Of a DNA stretch of 64,000 bases, positions 18,301 through 26,838 are shown piece by piece. A program made the translations under genes and the position numbers. Position 1 is the stretch's first letter, and each line of letters opens with the position of its first letter. The notes beneath the pieces were generated by a model. The model had not been told where the DNA came from and did no database searches. It saw nothing but the letters and a program-made list of their open reading frames with translations. Source of the DNA: Achromobacter marplatensis (GTDB taxonomy: Bacteria; Pseudomonadota; Gammaproteobacteria; Burkholderiales; Burkholderiaceae_B); the NCBI RefSeq assembly GCF_002209535.1, contig NZ_NJIG01000008.1:231157-295156 (forward strand). The letters run 5' to 3'.

Positions 18301-19405
18301 TTAGACGCCTTGCTTCAGGCTGGCCTGGATGAAGGGGTCCAGGTCGCCGTCCAGCACTTTCTGCGTGTTGGAGATTTCAACGTTCGTGCGCAGGTCCTTG
18401 ATGCGGCTCTGGTCCAGCACGTAGGAACGGATCTGGTGGCCCCAGCCCACATCGGTCTTGGAGTCTTCCAGCTTCTGCTGCTCGGCCATGCGGTTGCGCA
18501 TTTCCAGTTCGTAGAGCTTGGACTTCAGCATCTGCATGGCTTCGGCGCGGTTGCGGTGCTGCGAGCGGTCGTTCTGGCACTGCACCACGATCCCGGTGGG
18601 GATGTGCGTCAGGCGCACGGCCGAGTCGGTCTTGTTGATGTGCTGGCCGCCCGCGCCGGAGGCACGGTAGGTGTCCACGCGCAGGTCGGCGGGGTTCACA
18701 TCGACTTCGAACGAATCGTCGACTTCGGGGTAGACGAACACGCTGGCGAACGACGTGTGGCGGCCGCCCGAGGAGTCAAACGGGCTCTTGCGGACCAGGC
18801 GGTGCACGCCGGTTTCCGTGCGCAGGTAGCCAAAGGCGTATTCGCCTTCGATCTTGATCGTGGCCGACTTCAGGCCCGCGACTTCGCCTTCGGATTCTTC
18901 CAGGATCTCGGCCTTGAAGCCCTTGCGTTCGGCGTACTTCAGGTACTGGCGCAACAGCATCGAGGCCCAGTCCTGCGCTTCCGTGCCGCCCGCGCCTGCC
19001 TGGATGTCCACAAAGCAGTTCAGGGGATCGGCCGGATTGGAGAACATGCGGCGGAATTCCAGGTCTTCGAGCTTTTCCTGGTAGCCGTCGGCGTCTGCTT
19101 CGATGGATTCCAGCGTGGAATCGTCGTCATCGGCCTTGGCCATTTCGAACAATTCGTTGGCGTCGGCCAGGCCCGTGCCCAGGCCCGTGAGCGTTTCCAC
19201 CACGGTTTCCAGCGCTTTCTTCTCACGGCCCAGGTCTTGGGCGTGCTTGGGGTCGTTCCAGACGGCCGGGTCTTCGAGCTCGGCGTTTACGACTTGCAGG
19301 CGTTCAGCTTTGGCATCGTAGTCAAAGATACCTCCGTAGAGCCTGTTCGCGCTCCGCGTAATCGGCGAGGCGGGCTGCGAGCTGGTTCTGACGTTCGGCT
19401 TCCAT
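18301..19405 (-). CDS. prfB: Peptide chain release factor 2, with programmed +1 frameshift
   Basis: RF2 terminates translation at UGA and UAA. The gene is in two frames. The first 27 codons run from the ATG at 19405 to an in-frame TGA at 19322-19324; the rest begins one base on, at GAC (19323-19321), and continues to 18301 for a total of 367 residues. The slippery site reads AGG TAT CTT TGA C, the same as in E. coli, with the AGG providing the Shine-Dalgarno-like stimulator. The joined protein has the GAGGQHIN loop of the peptidyl-tRNA hydrolysis domain. The window therefore shows the usual autoregulation, not a mutation. Confidence 0.97.
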
Positions 19406-19659
19406 GATGATCCTGTCCTGATGACTTTTGTGCGAAACCTGGCATTTTACCGTGGATGGCCCGACTGCGCGGGCGCGTGTTGCAAGAAGGGGGACGGATC
19501 CGGCGCTAGGGGTTTGCGTGAGTCAGGCCAAGTTGTTCAGTTTTTTGTCACCTTGCGCGCTCTAGGCTTGTTCCAGTGGCCGTTGCGTCCCCGTTCGGGA
19601 TGCCGGACCGCCGTACCGGCAATCCGCCGGATGATCCCGCCAGAGGACAGGAGACATAG

Positions 19660-20970
19660 ATGGAAAACACGATGACCCCTGGGGTCACGCCGGCGATCCC
19701 GGCGAGTGAGGAGGACCGCATCTACCGCAAGGTGGGATGGCGGTTGGTGCCGCTGTTGGTGGTTTGCTACGTCGTGGCCTACCTGGACCGCGTGAACGTG
19801 GGCTTCGCCAAACTGCAGATGCTGCAGGAGCTTCAATTCAGTGAAACGGTATATGGGCTGGGCGCCGGCATTTTCTTCATCGGCTACTTCATCTTCGAAA
19901 TTCCCAGCAACATCATCCTGCACAAGGTAGGCGCGCGGGTCTGGATTGCACGGATCATGATCACCTGGGGGATCATCTCCGCCTGCATGATGTTCGTGAC
20001 CAGCGTCCACATGTTCTATGCGTTGCGCTTCCTGCTGGGCGCGGCCGAGGCCGGCTTCTTCCCCGGCATCATCCTGTACCTGACCTACTGGTATCCGGCA
20101 GCGCGGCGCGGTCGCATCACGACGTTCTTCATGACCGCCGTGCCCATGTCGGGCCTGATTGGCGGCCCGATCTCGGGCTGGATCATGTCCACGTTCCATG
20201 GCGACCATGGCCTGTCGGGCTGGCAGTGGCTGTTCCTGCTGGAAGGCATTCCGTCGGTGGTGATCGGCGTGCTGGTGCTGATCTATCTGGATGACCGCAT
20301 CAACAAGGCCAAGTGGCTGACGGCGTCCGAAAGGGCCGTGCTGATCCGCAACATCGCAGCGGAAGAGCAGCAGAAGGAAGATCCGCCGATCCGCGCCGCG
20401 CTGACCCGTCCGCGCGTTTGGGCCATGGCGCTGATCTACTTTTCGTTCGTGATGGGCCTGTATGGCGTGGGCTTCTGGATGCCGAGCCTGATCAAGAGCA
20501 CGGGGGTGCAAAGCCCGCTGGCGATCGGCCTATTGACCGCGATCCCCAACCTGTTCGCCGTGATCGGCATGATCCTGATTTCGCGCAATTCCGACCGCCT
20601 TCGCGAGCGCCGCTGGCACGTGGCGCTGCCGGCGCTATGCGGCGCGCTGGGCCTGTTCTTCTCGGCCGTCTGGAGCGGCAACACGGTGTTGGCGATTCTG
20701 GCGCTGACGGTGGCCAACATCGGCATCTGCACGGTGCTGCCGTTGTTCTGGAGCCTGCCGACCGCCTTGCTGGGCGGCACGGCGGCCGCTGCCGGCATCG
20801 CGCTGATCAACTCGGTGGGCAACCTGGCGGGCTTCGTCAGCCCGTATCTTGTGGGCTGGTTGAAGGACATGACCGGCACGACCAATACCGGGCTGTACAT
20901 GCTGTCGGGCTGCCTGGTAGTGGGCGCGCTGGTGGCGCTGGCGCAACCGGCCAAGCTGGTCAATAAATAA
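19660..20970 (+). CDS. MFS transporter, anion:cation symporter (ACS) type
   Basis: A 436-residue transporter with twelve predicted spans. Near the N-terminus it has RLVPLLVVCYVVAYLDRVNVGFA (27-49), the hallmark of the ACS family, followed by GAGIFFIGYFIFEIPSN. This family imports organic acids such as tartrate, phthalate and glucarate. It has its own promoter region and a terminator and is oriented against prfB and recJ. Confidence 0.9.
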   Translation: MENTMTPGVTPAIPASEEDRIYRKVGWRLVPLLVVCYVVAYLDRVNVGFAKLQMLQELQFSETVYGLGAGIFFIGYFIFEIPSNIILHKVGARVWIARIMITWGIISACMMFVTSVHMFYALRFLLGAAEAGFFPGIILYLTYWYPAARRGRITTFFMTAVPMSGLIGGPISGWIMSTFHGDHGLSGWQWLFLLEGIPSVVIGVLVLIYLDDRINKAKWLTASERAVLIRNIAAEEQQKEDPPIRAALTRPRVWAMALIYFSFVMGLYGVGFWMPSLIKSTGVQSPLAIGLLTAIPNLFAVIGMILISRNSDRLRERRWHVALPALCGALGLFFSAVWSGNTVLAILALTVANIGICTVLPLFWSLPTALLGGTAAAAGIALINSVGNLAGFVSPYLVGWLKDMTGTTNTGLYMLSGCLVVGALVALAQPAKLVNK

Positions 20971-20995
20971 AAGGATCCGCCCTGGGGGCGGTACC

Positions 20996-21031
20996 GACGG
21001 CGGGGTGTTTGAAAGAGCCCTCGCCGTTTTT
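20996..21031 (+). terminator. Terminator between the MFS gene and recJ
   Basis: ACGGCG-GGG at 20997-21005 pairs with CCC-T-CGCCGT ending at 21026, followed by T's to 21031. It is positioned to end the MFS transcript, and its stem may also serve the converging recJ. Confidence 0.7.
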
Positions 21032-21033
21032 CG

Positions 21034-22746
21034 TCACGCCGCGTGTTCGATGACCAGCTGCACCGACACCATGCCGTTCCAGACGTTCTGCTCCAGGCGA
21101 TAGGCGGCCTGGATGTGTTCGGGCAGCGACTGGTCGTGGCCGAACCAGATGGCGTCAAAGCGCTGATGGCCGCGTTCCAGCGACAGCTTCAGATGCTTTT
21201 CGCCCACCAGGCGCTGGTTGCGCACGGTGAACTCGTCCAGGAACAGGGGGGCGGCAAAACCGGCGCCCCAGACCTGCTGCTGCAGCATGCCCGCGACATC
21301 GGCGTTGGCGTAGCCGGATTCCAGCGATCCGTCGGTTTCGATGACGGGCTCGAAGGTGTCGCGTCCGGTCAGTTCCCGCACGGCGGCGTCGAACGCGGGA
21401 GCGAAGGCCGGGAAGTCTTCACGGCCCAGGGTCAGGCCCGCCGCCATCGCATGGCCGCCGAACTTGCGGATCAGGTTGGGATGACGCTTGGACACGAGGT
21501 CCAGCGCGTCGCGCAGGTGCACGTCGGGAATCGAACGGCCAGAGCCGCGGATTTCGTCGTCGCCCGCCGGCGCGAAGGCCAGCGTGGGACGCCAGAATTT
21601 CTCTTTCAGGCGGGAGGCGACCAGGCCCACCACGCCCTGGTGCCAGCCCGGGTCGAACACGCAGACGGTAGCGCCCGAGGCGGCATTGGGTTCTTCCATG
21701 GCGGCCAGCGCTTGCTCGCGCATTTCGGCTTCGATGGTACGGCGTTCGCGGTTGATGTTGTCGAGCTCGCGCGCCATTTCCAGCGCCTGGGCTTCGTCAT
21801 CCGTGGTCAGGCAGGCGATGCCCAGGCTCATGTCGGCCAGGCGTCCCGCGGCATTGATGCGGGGGCCCAGCGCGAAGCCCAGGTCAAAGCCGTTGGCGCT
21901 GCGCGGTTCGCGGCCGGCAACGGCGAAGAGCGCGCGCAGGCCGGGTTGCAGCCGGCCGCTGCGCATGCGCTGCAGGCCTTGCGTGACCAGCAGGCGGTTG
22001 TTGGCGTCCAGCTTGACCACGTCGGCCACGGTGCCGAGGGCGACCAGGTCGGACAGCGTGTCCAGGCGCGGCCCGCCGTCGGCCGCATAGACGCCGCGGC
22101 GACGTAGCTCGGCGCGCAGCGCCAGCATCATGTAGAAGATGACGCCCACGCCGGCCAGGTTCTTGGACGGGAAACCGCAACCCGGCTGGTTGGGGTTCAC
22201 GATGGCCAGCGCGTCGGGAAGGGTGTCGCCCGGCAGGTGGTGGTCGGTGATCACCACGCCGATACCGGCCGCGTTGGCGGCAGCCACGCCGTCCACGCTG
22301 GCGATGCCGTTATCAACAGTGATGATGATGTCGGGCTTGCCGCTGCGGTGCCGGACGGCCAGGTCGACCACGGCGGGCGACAGGCCGTAGCCGGTTTCGA
22401 AGCGGTTGGGCACCAGGAAGTCGACGTCGGCGCCCATGGCGGACAGGGCGCGCAGCCCGACGGCGCAAGCGGTGGCGCCGTCGCAGTCATAGTCGGCCAC
22501 GATCAGCATTTTCTTGCCGGCCTGCAGGGCGTCGGCCAGCACGCCGGCGGCATGCGCCGAGTGCGTCAGGCCGGCCGGCGGCAGCAGCGACGGCCAGGCC
22601 AGCTTGGTCTGGTCGGGGTGGGTGACGCCACGGGCGGCCCACAGGCGGGCGAGCAGCGGGTGGATGCCCGAAGCTTCCAGAACGTGGCAGGCGTCCAGGT
22701 CGGCCGGACGGATGGTTAAGCGGGGTGTGACCACCAGGCGCTCCAA
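21034..22746 (-). CDS. recJ: Single-strand-specific exonuclease RecJ
   Basis: A 570-residue DHH-family nuclease. The metal-binding motifs are visible in order: IVADYDCDGATA (about 81-92), PNRFETGYGLS, TVDNGIAS, the DHH of VITDHHLPGD (about 159-168) and, in the DHHA1 domain, GGHAMAAGL. RecJ degrades single-stranded DNA 5' to 3' in recombination and repair. Its start lies 31 bp inside the upstream RpfE-like gene, suggesting translational coupling. Confidence 0.96.
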   Translation of the reverse strand: MERLVVTPRLTIRPADLDACHVLEASGIHPLLARLWAARGVTHPDQTKLAWPSLLPPAGLTHSAHAAGVLADALQAGKKMLIVADYDCDGATACAVGLRALSAMGADVDFLVPNRFETGYGLSPAVVDLAVRHRSGKPDIIITVDNGIASVDGVAAANAAGIGVVITDHHLPGDTLPDALAIVNPNQPGCGFPSKNLAGVGVIFYMMLALRAELRRRGVYAADGGPRLDTLSDLVALGTVADVVKLDANNRLLVTQGLQRMRSGRLQPGLRALFAVAGREPRSANGFDLGFALGPRINAAGRLADMSLGIACLTTDDEAQALEMARELDNINRERRTIEAEMREQALAAMEEPNAASGATVCVFDPGWHQGVVGLVASRLKEKFWRPTLAFAPAGDDEIRGSGRSIPDVHLRDALDLVSKRHPNLIRKFGGHAMAAGLTLGREDFPAFAPAFDAAVRELTGRDTFEPVIETDGSLESGYANADVAGMLQQQVWGAGFAAPLFLDEFTVRNQRLVGEKHLKLSLERGHQRFDAIWFGHDQSLPEHIQAAYRLEQNVWNGMVSVQLVIEHAA

Positions 22747-23660
22747 TTTTTCTTGGGCGCGGGCAGCAAGCCAAGCAGGCCCCCGCGCGGTTTCAGGGTA
22801 AGGGCGACCTTGCGGTCGTCGCCCAGCAGCAGCAATTCAGTGGCGGTGTCGGGCACGCCTTTCTTGCCGGCCAGCGGCCGCAGGTGTTGGGCATCCAGCT
22901 CGGCAAGCGCGTCCAGCCAGGCGGACCAGTCGCCCGTGCGTTGCGGCGCGTCCAGCCCGGTCAACACGCGTTCGGGGCCCGCTGGCGCGATGGGCCAGGG
23001 CGTGCCACCGCCATACAGCCACAAGGCGTTGACGGGCGCCAGGCCGCGGGCGGCGCGCGCGTCGTTGACGGGGTGCTCGTGCCACGCCATCTGTATTTCA
23101 TTCAGCAGCCGTCGCCAGGGACGCGTTTCCGTGTCCTGGCGCCACCACTCGTTCAAGCGCTGGCCGGCCACCACCTGCGGTGAGGCGGTCTGCGGGCGAA
23201 GGCCGTCGGGCAGCCGCAGGCGCCAGCGTTGAGGCGATAGCGCATCCACCGCAAAACCGGTGCCTTCGAACAGCGGGCGCGCCGTGTCCAGCAGGGCGGC
23301 GGTTTCTTCGGGCAGCAGGTCCATCTGGCCCGGATCCAGCAGGTTGGCCTGGTCGGCGCCCAGCGCCAGGTGGACCAGTTCGGCCAACCAGACGGCGTCG
23401 CCGGCAGGAGCCTGGCCGGCGGCCAGCAGCGGCCCCAGGCCGGCGCCTTGCAGCAGGCCGGGTTCGGGCGTGTAGCCCGCACGGGTCAATTGCCAGGATT
23501 CGAAGGCCGTGCAACCGTGGGCACGCACGTCGAAGGCGACGGACCGGGCGGCGCCGGCCAGCAGCCAACTGTGCAGCGTGGGGGCGCGTTCGGGCAGAAG
23601 CTTGGCCAGTTCGGCGGCAACGGGAAGGGCGGGCAGCGCGCCCGGAATGACGATCAGCAT
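22716..23660 (-). CDS. RpfE-type conserved protein
   Basis: A 314-residue protein resembling proteins annotated as RpfE-type regulatory proteins or cofactor-independent phosphoglycerate-mutase-like proteins. It has MLIVIPGALPAL at the start, FESWQLTRAGY, WLYGGG and a C-terminal half ending in APKKNWSAWW. In Xanthomonas rpfE lies next to recJ in the rpf cluster, and it is likewise adjacent here (31-bp overlap). No biochemical role is established that I can name. Its start is near the divergent lolC promoter. Confidence 0.7.
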   Translation of the reverse strand: MLIVIPGALPALPVAAELAKLLPERAPTLHSWLLAGAARSVAFDVRAHGCTAFESWQLTRAGYTPEPGLLQGAGLGPLLAAGQAPAGDAVWLAELVHLALGADQANLLDPGQMDLLPEETAALLDTARPLFEGTGFAVDALSPQRWRLRLPDGLRPQTASPQVVAGQRLNEWWRQDTETRPWRRLLNEIQMAWHEHPVNDARAARGLAPVNALWLYGGGTPWPIAPAGPERVLTGLDAPQRTGDWSAWLDALAELDAQHLRPLAGKKGVPDTATELLLLGDDRKVALTLKPRGGLLGLLPAPKKNWSAWWSHPA

Positions 23661-23790
23661 GGCGGGGATTGTAGTCCGCGCGGGGCCGGGGAACTAAGCG
23701 GCGCCGGCAACTGCCATAGCTTGACACGCCTGGTCGTGGAACCGCACATCCGCGGCGCGATTTCCAGGCTGTTAATGCCATAATGCGCAC

Positions 23791-25071
23791 GTGCTGAAAA
23801 TACCCTACGAACTCTGGATAGGCGCCCGCTATGCCGGGTTGGCCCGAATCCGCCAGCGACGCGGGCGCCGCGATCGCTTCATCTCCTTCATCGCCGCCAG
23901 CTCCATGGCGGGCATCGCGCTGGGCGTCGCCGCCCTGATCGTGGTGCTGTCCGTGATGAACGGGTTTCAAAAAGAAGTGCGCGACCGCATGCTGTCGGTA
24001 CTGCCGCACATCGAACTCTACATTCCTGGCGGCTTGCCGGAACGCGTGCTGGACCAATGGCAGCAGTTTGCCGACGCGGCCAAGCAGAACCCCGAGGTCA
24101 AGGCCGGCGCGCCCTTCGTGGCCGCGCAGGGCATGCTGGTGCGGGGTCAGGCGTTGCGAGGCGTGCAGGTGCGCGGCATCGACCCGGCCACCGAAGGCAA
24201 CGTGTCGGACCTGCCGCGCCAGATGGTGTCGGGCAAGCTGACCGACCTGAAGCCCGGCGGCTTTGGCGTGGTGCTGGGCAATGAACTGGCTGACGGCCTG
24301 GGCGTGAAACTGGGCGATACGCTGCTGATGATGGCGCCGCAAGGTTCGATCAGCCCCGCCGGGTTCGCGCCGCGCATGCGCCAGTTCACGGTGGTGGGCG
24401 TGTTCTCGTCCGGCCACTATGAATACGATTCCTCGCTGGCGTTCGTTGACAACGAAGACGCCGCGCGCGTGTTCCGCGAAAGCGGCACGGCTGGCGTGCG
24501 CCTGCGCATCGCCGACATGCAGAAGGCGCCCGAAGTCGCCAGCGAACTGAAGAAAGTGCTGCCGCCTTATGTGATGGCCAGCGACTGGTCGCGCAACAAC
24601 CGCACCTGGTTCGCGGCCGTGCAGACCGAAAAGCGCATGATGTTCCTGATCCTGGCGCTGATCGTGGCGGTGGCGGCATTCAACCTGCTGTCGTCGCTGG
24701 TGATGGCCGTGAAAGACAAGCAGTCCGACATCGCCATCCTGCGCACCTTGGGCGCGGGGCCAGGCGAAGTGGCCCGTATCTTCCTGGTGCAGGGGGCGCT
24801 GATCGGCGTGATCGGCACCTTGCTGGGCGTCGTGGGCGGCATCATCATCGCCTACAACGTGGACGTGATCGTGCCCTTCATCGAACGGTTGTTAGGCGTG
24901 CATTTCCTGCCGCGCGAAGTCTATTTCATCAGCGCCTTGCCGTCCGATCCGCAAATCGGCGATATCGTCACGATCGGCCTGACTTCCCTGGTGCTGTCGC
25001 TGCTGGCGACGCTGTATCCCAGCTGGCGCGCGTCGCGCCTGCAACCCGCACAGGTGCTGCGCCATGATTGA
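23791..25071 (+). CDS. lolC: Lipoprotein-releasing ABC transporter permease (LolC/LolE)
   Basis: A 426-residue permease of the Lol system, which frees outer-membrane lipoproteins from the inner membrane to LolA. It has the N-terminal motif SFIAASSMAGIALGVAALIVVLSVMNGF (first span), a large periplasmic domain and three C-terminal spans starting near ILALIVAVAAFNLLSSLVM. Length is right for the family (about 415). The start is GTG at 23791. One permease gene is present instead of separate lolC and lolE, as in many non-enteric proteobacteria. Confidence 0.94.
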   Translation: MLKIPYELWIGARYAGLARIRQRRGRRDRFISFIAASSMAGIALGVAALIVVLSVMNGFQKEVRDRMLSVLPHIELYIPGGLPERVLDQWQQFADAAKQNPEVKAGAPFVAAQGMLVRGQALRGVQVRGIDPATEGNVSDLPRQMVSGKLTDLKPGGFGVVLGNELADGLGVKLGDTLLMMAPQGSISPAGFAPRMRQFTVVGVFSSGHYEYDSSLAFVDNEDAARVFRESGTAGVRLRIADMQKAPEVASELKKVLPPYVMASDWSRNNRTWFAAVQTEKRMMFLILALIVAVAAFNLLSSLVMAVKDKQSDIAILRTLGAGPGEVARIFLVQGALIGVIGTLLGVVGGIIIAYNVDVIVPFIERLLGVHFLPREVYFISALPSDPQIGDIVTIGLTSLVLSLLATLYPSWRASRLQPAQVLRHD

Positions 25072-25768
25072 TGCTCCGAATCGTGCGTCGTTGACGCCTG
25101 CGTTGCAGGCCGAGAACATCGTCAAGGTCTACGACGAAGGCCCTGCGCGCATTGAAGTGCTCAGCAACGTCAGCCTGTCTGTCGCGCGTGGCGAGATGGT
25201 CGCCATCGTTGGCGCATCCGGCTCGGGCAAGAGCACCTTGCTGCATATCCTGGGCCTGTTGGACGTGCCGACCAGCGGTTCGGTGTCCGTCGACGGAAAA
25301 CTGGCGATGGGCTTGTCCGAAGCCAAAAAGAGTGCCGTGCGCAACAGCAGCCTGGGTTTCGTGTACCAGTTCCACCATCTGCTGCCCGAGTTCTCGGCGC
25401 TGGACAATGTGGCGATGCCGTTGATCGTCCGCCGGGAAAACCGTGACAAGGCCCGTGCTGCGGCGCGCGAGGTGCTGGCGCTGGTGGGGCTGGCTGCCCG
25501 CGAAGACCACTTCCCGGGGCAACTGTCCGGCGGCGAACGCCAGCGGGTGGCGCTGGCGCGTGCGCTCGTGACGCGGCCGGTGTGCGTGCTGGCCGATGAA
25601 CCGACGGGCAACCTGGACCGCAACACGGCGCACAAGATGTTCGAACTGCTGACCCGGGTGAACCAGGAGTCGGGCACGGCGTTCGCGATCGTGACCCATG
25701 ACCCGGAACTGGCCGCCCGCGCCGACCGCCAATTGCTGATGGAAAACGGCCGTCTGGTATCGGGATAA
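25064..25768 (+). CDS. lolD: Lipoprotein-releasing ABC transporter ATPase LolD
   Basis: A 234-residue ATPase with Walker A GASGSGKST, the MacB/LolD-type LGFVYQFHHLLPEFSALDNVAMPL, signature LSGGERQRVALARAL and Walker B VLADEPTGNLD. It overlaps the lolC gene by 8 bp and is thus co-translated with its permease partner. Confidence 0.96.
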   Translation: MIDAPNRASLTPALQAENIVKVYDEGPARIEVLSNVSLSVARGEMVAIVGASGSGKSTLLHILGLLDVPTSGSVSVDGKLAMGLSEAKKSAVRNSSLGFVYQFHHLLPEFSALDNVAMPLIVRRENRDKARAAAREVLALVGLAAREDHFPGQLSGGERQRVALARALVTRPVCVLADEPTGNLDRNTAHKMFELLTRVNQESGTAFAIVTHDPELAARADRQLLMENGRLVSG

Positions 25769-25808
25769 GGCAATCCGGGTGGATAATCCTGTCGAGGAGG
25801 CCACGCCC

Positions 25809-26627
25809 ATGCTGATCGACACCCACTGCCATCTGGACGCCGCCGAGTTCGACGCCGACCGCCAGCAGGTGGCCGACCATGCCTGCGAGGCCGGCGTCCA
25901 GTCCATTGTGATTCCGGCCATCGAACGCGCCAATTTCCCCATCGTGCGGGATCTGGCCGGCCAGATCGCCGGAGGCGCTTACGCGCTGGGCATCCATCCC
26001 TTGTACGTGCAGCGCGCCGACGATTCCGACCTGGATGTGCTGCGCGACACCATCAAGCAGTCGTTGGGGGATCCGCGATTCGTCGCCATCGGCGAGATCG
26101 GCCTGGATTTCTTCGTGCCCGAGATCTCGTCGGGTGAACCGCGCGAACGCCAGGAACGCTTCTATGCCGCGCAACTGGCCATGGCGGCGGAGTTCCACCT
26201 GCCGGTGCTGCTGCATGTGCGCCGGTCGCAAGACATCCTCTTGAAATACCTGCGCCGGCATGGCCGCATCGGGGGGATCGCGCACGCCTTCAACGGTAGT
26301 GCGCAGCAGGCGCAAGCGTTCATCGACCAGGGCTTTGCCTTGGGGATGGGCGGGGCCATGACTTATGAACGCGCCTTGCAGATCCGCCGCCACGCGGTAG
26401 AGGTGGATCTGGCCCATCTGGTGCTGGAAACCGACGCGCCGGACATACCGCCGGCCTGGCTGCACCCCCCGCAGCGCCGCAACCGGCCAGGCGAGCTGGC
26501 TCGCATCGCCGGCGTATTGGCAGACCTGCGCGGTATCACGGCCGCCCAGGTGGCCCATGCCACCACCGCCAACGCCATGCGCGTTCTGCCGCGGTTGCCG
26601 GCCGCCATCCTGGCCGACGTCGACTGA
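25809..26627 (+). CDS. TatD-family metal-dependent deoxyribonuclease
   Basis: A 272-residue TIM-barrel hydrolase with the first metal-binding motif IDTHCHLD (3-10), the central GEIGLDFF, LHVRRS, and a C-terminal LETDAPDIPP. Members act as 3'-5' exonucleases or tRNA/DNA repair enzymes. The ATG at 25809 is chosen because AGGAGG at 25795-25800 sits at the right distance; the GTG at 25779 would only add ten non-homologous residues. It follows lolD by 40 bp on the same strand. Confidence 0.9.
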   Translation: MLIDTHCHLDAAEFDADRQQVADHACEAGVQSIVIPAIERANFPIVRDLAGQIAGGAYALGIHPLYVQRADDSDLDVLRDTIKQSLGDPRFVAIGEIGLDFFVPEISSGEPRERQERFYAAQLAMAAEFHLPVLLHVRRSQDILLKYLRRHGRIGGIAHAFNGSAQQAQAFIDQGFALGMGGAMTYERALQIRRHAVEVDLAHLVLETDAPDIPPAWLHPPQRRNRPGELARIAGVLADLRGITAAQVAHATTANAMRVLPRLPAAILADVD

Positions 26628-26753
26628 CTTCCGTCCCCCGATGTACGCAGCGCGATAACAGCAGTTGTCGTGCGGATGCGTCATTTTTATAAGAATTTTC
26701 TGAAAACTTGCTAAACGCTGAATAAAAACTGACAAAAAGTTGAATAGAATATT

Positions 26754-26772
26754 GGGAATGAATATCATTGCC
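26754..26772. promoter_or_regulatory. Fur-box-like site upstream of the first TonB receptor
   Basis: The 19 bases match the E. coli Fur box consensus at 13 positions, including the AATGA..ATCATT core. It lies in an AT-rich stretch 67 bp before the receptor start, amid otherwise GC-rich DNA, and agrees with iron repression. Confidence 0.6.
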
Positions 26773-26838
26773 GTTCACTGAAAATTCCAATCAGCGCAAT
26801 GCGCGCCGCCCCACCGGGGTGGTCTCAATTGATTCCCT

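Noticed and set aside
18301..19203. prfB as a shorter gene starting at an internal ATG
   Set aside because: The frameshift site and upstream codons restore the full RF2 length.
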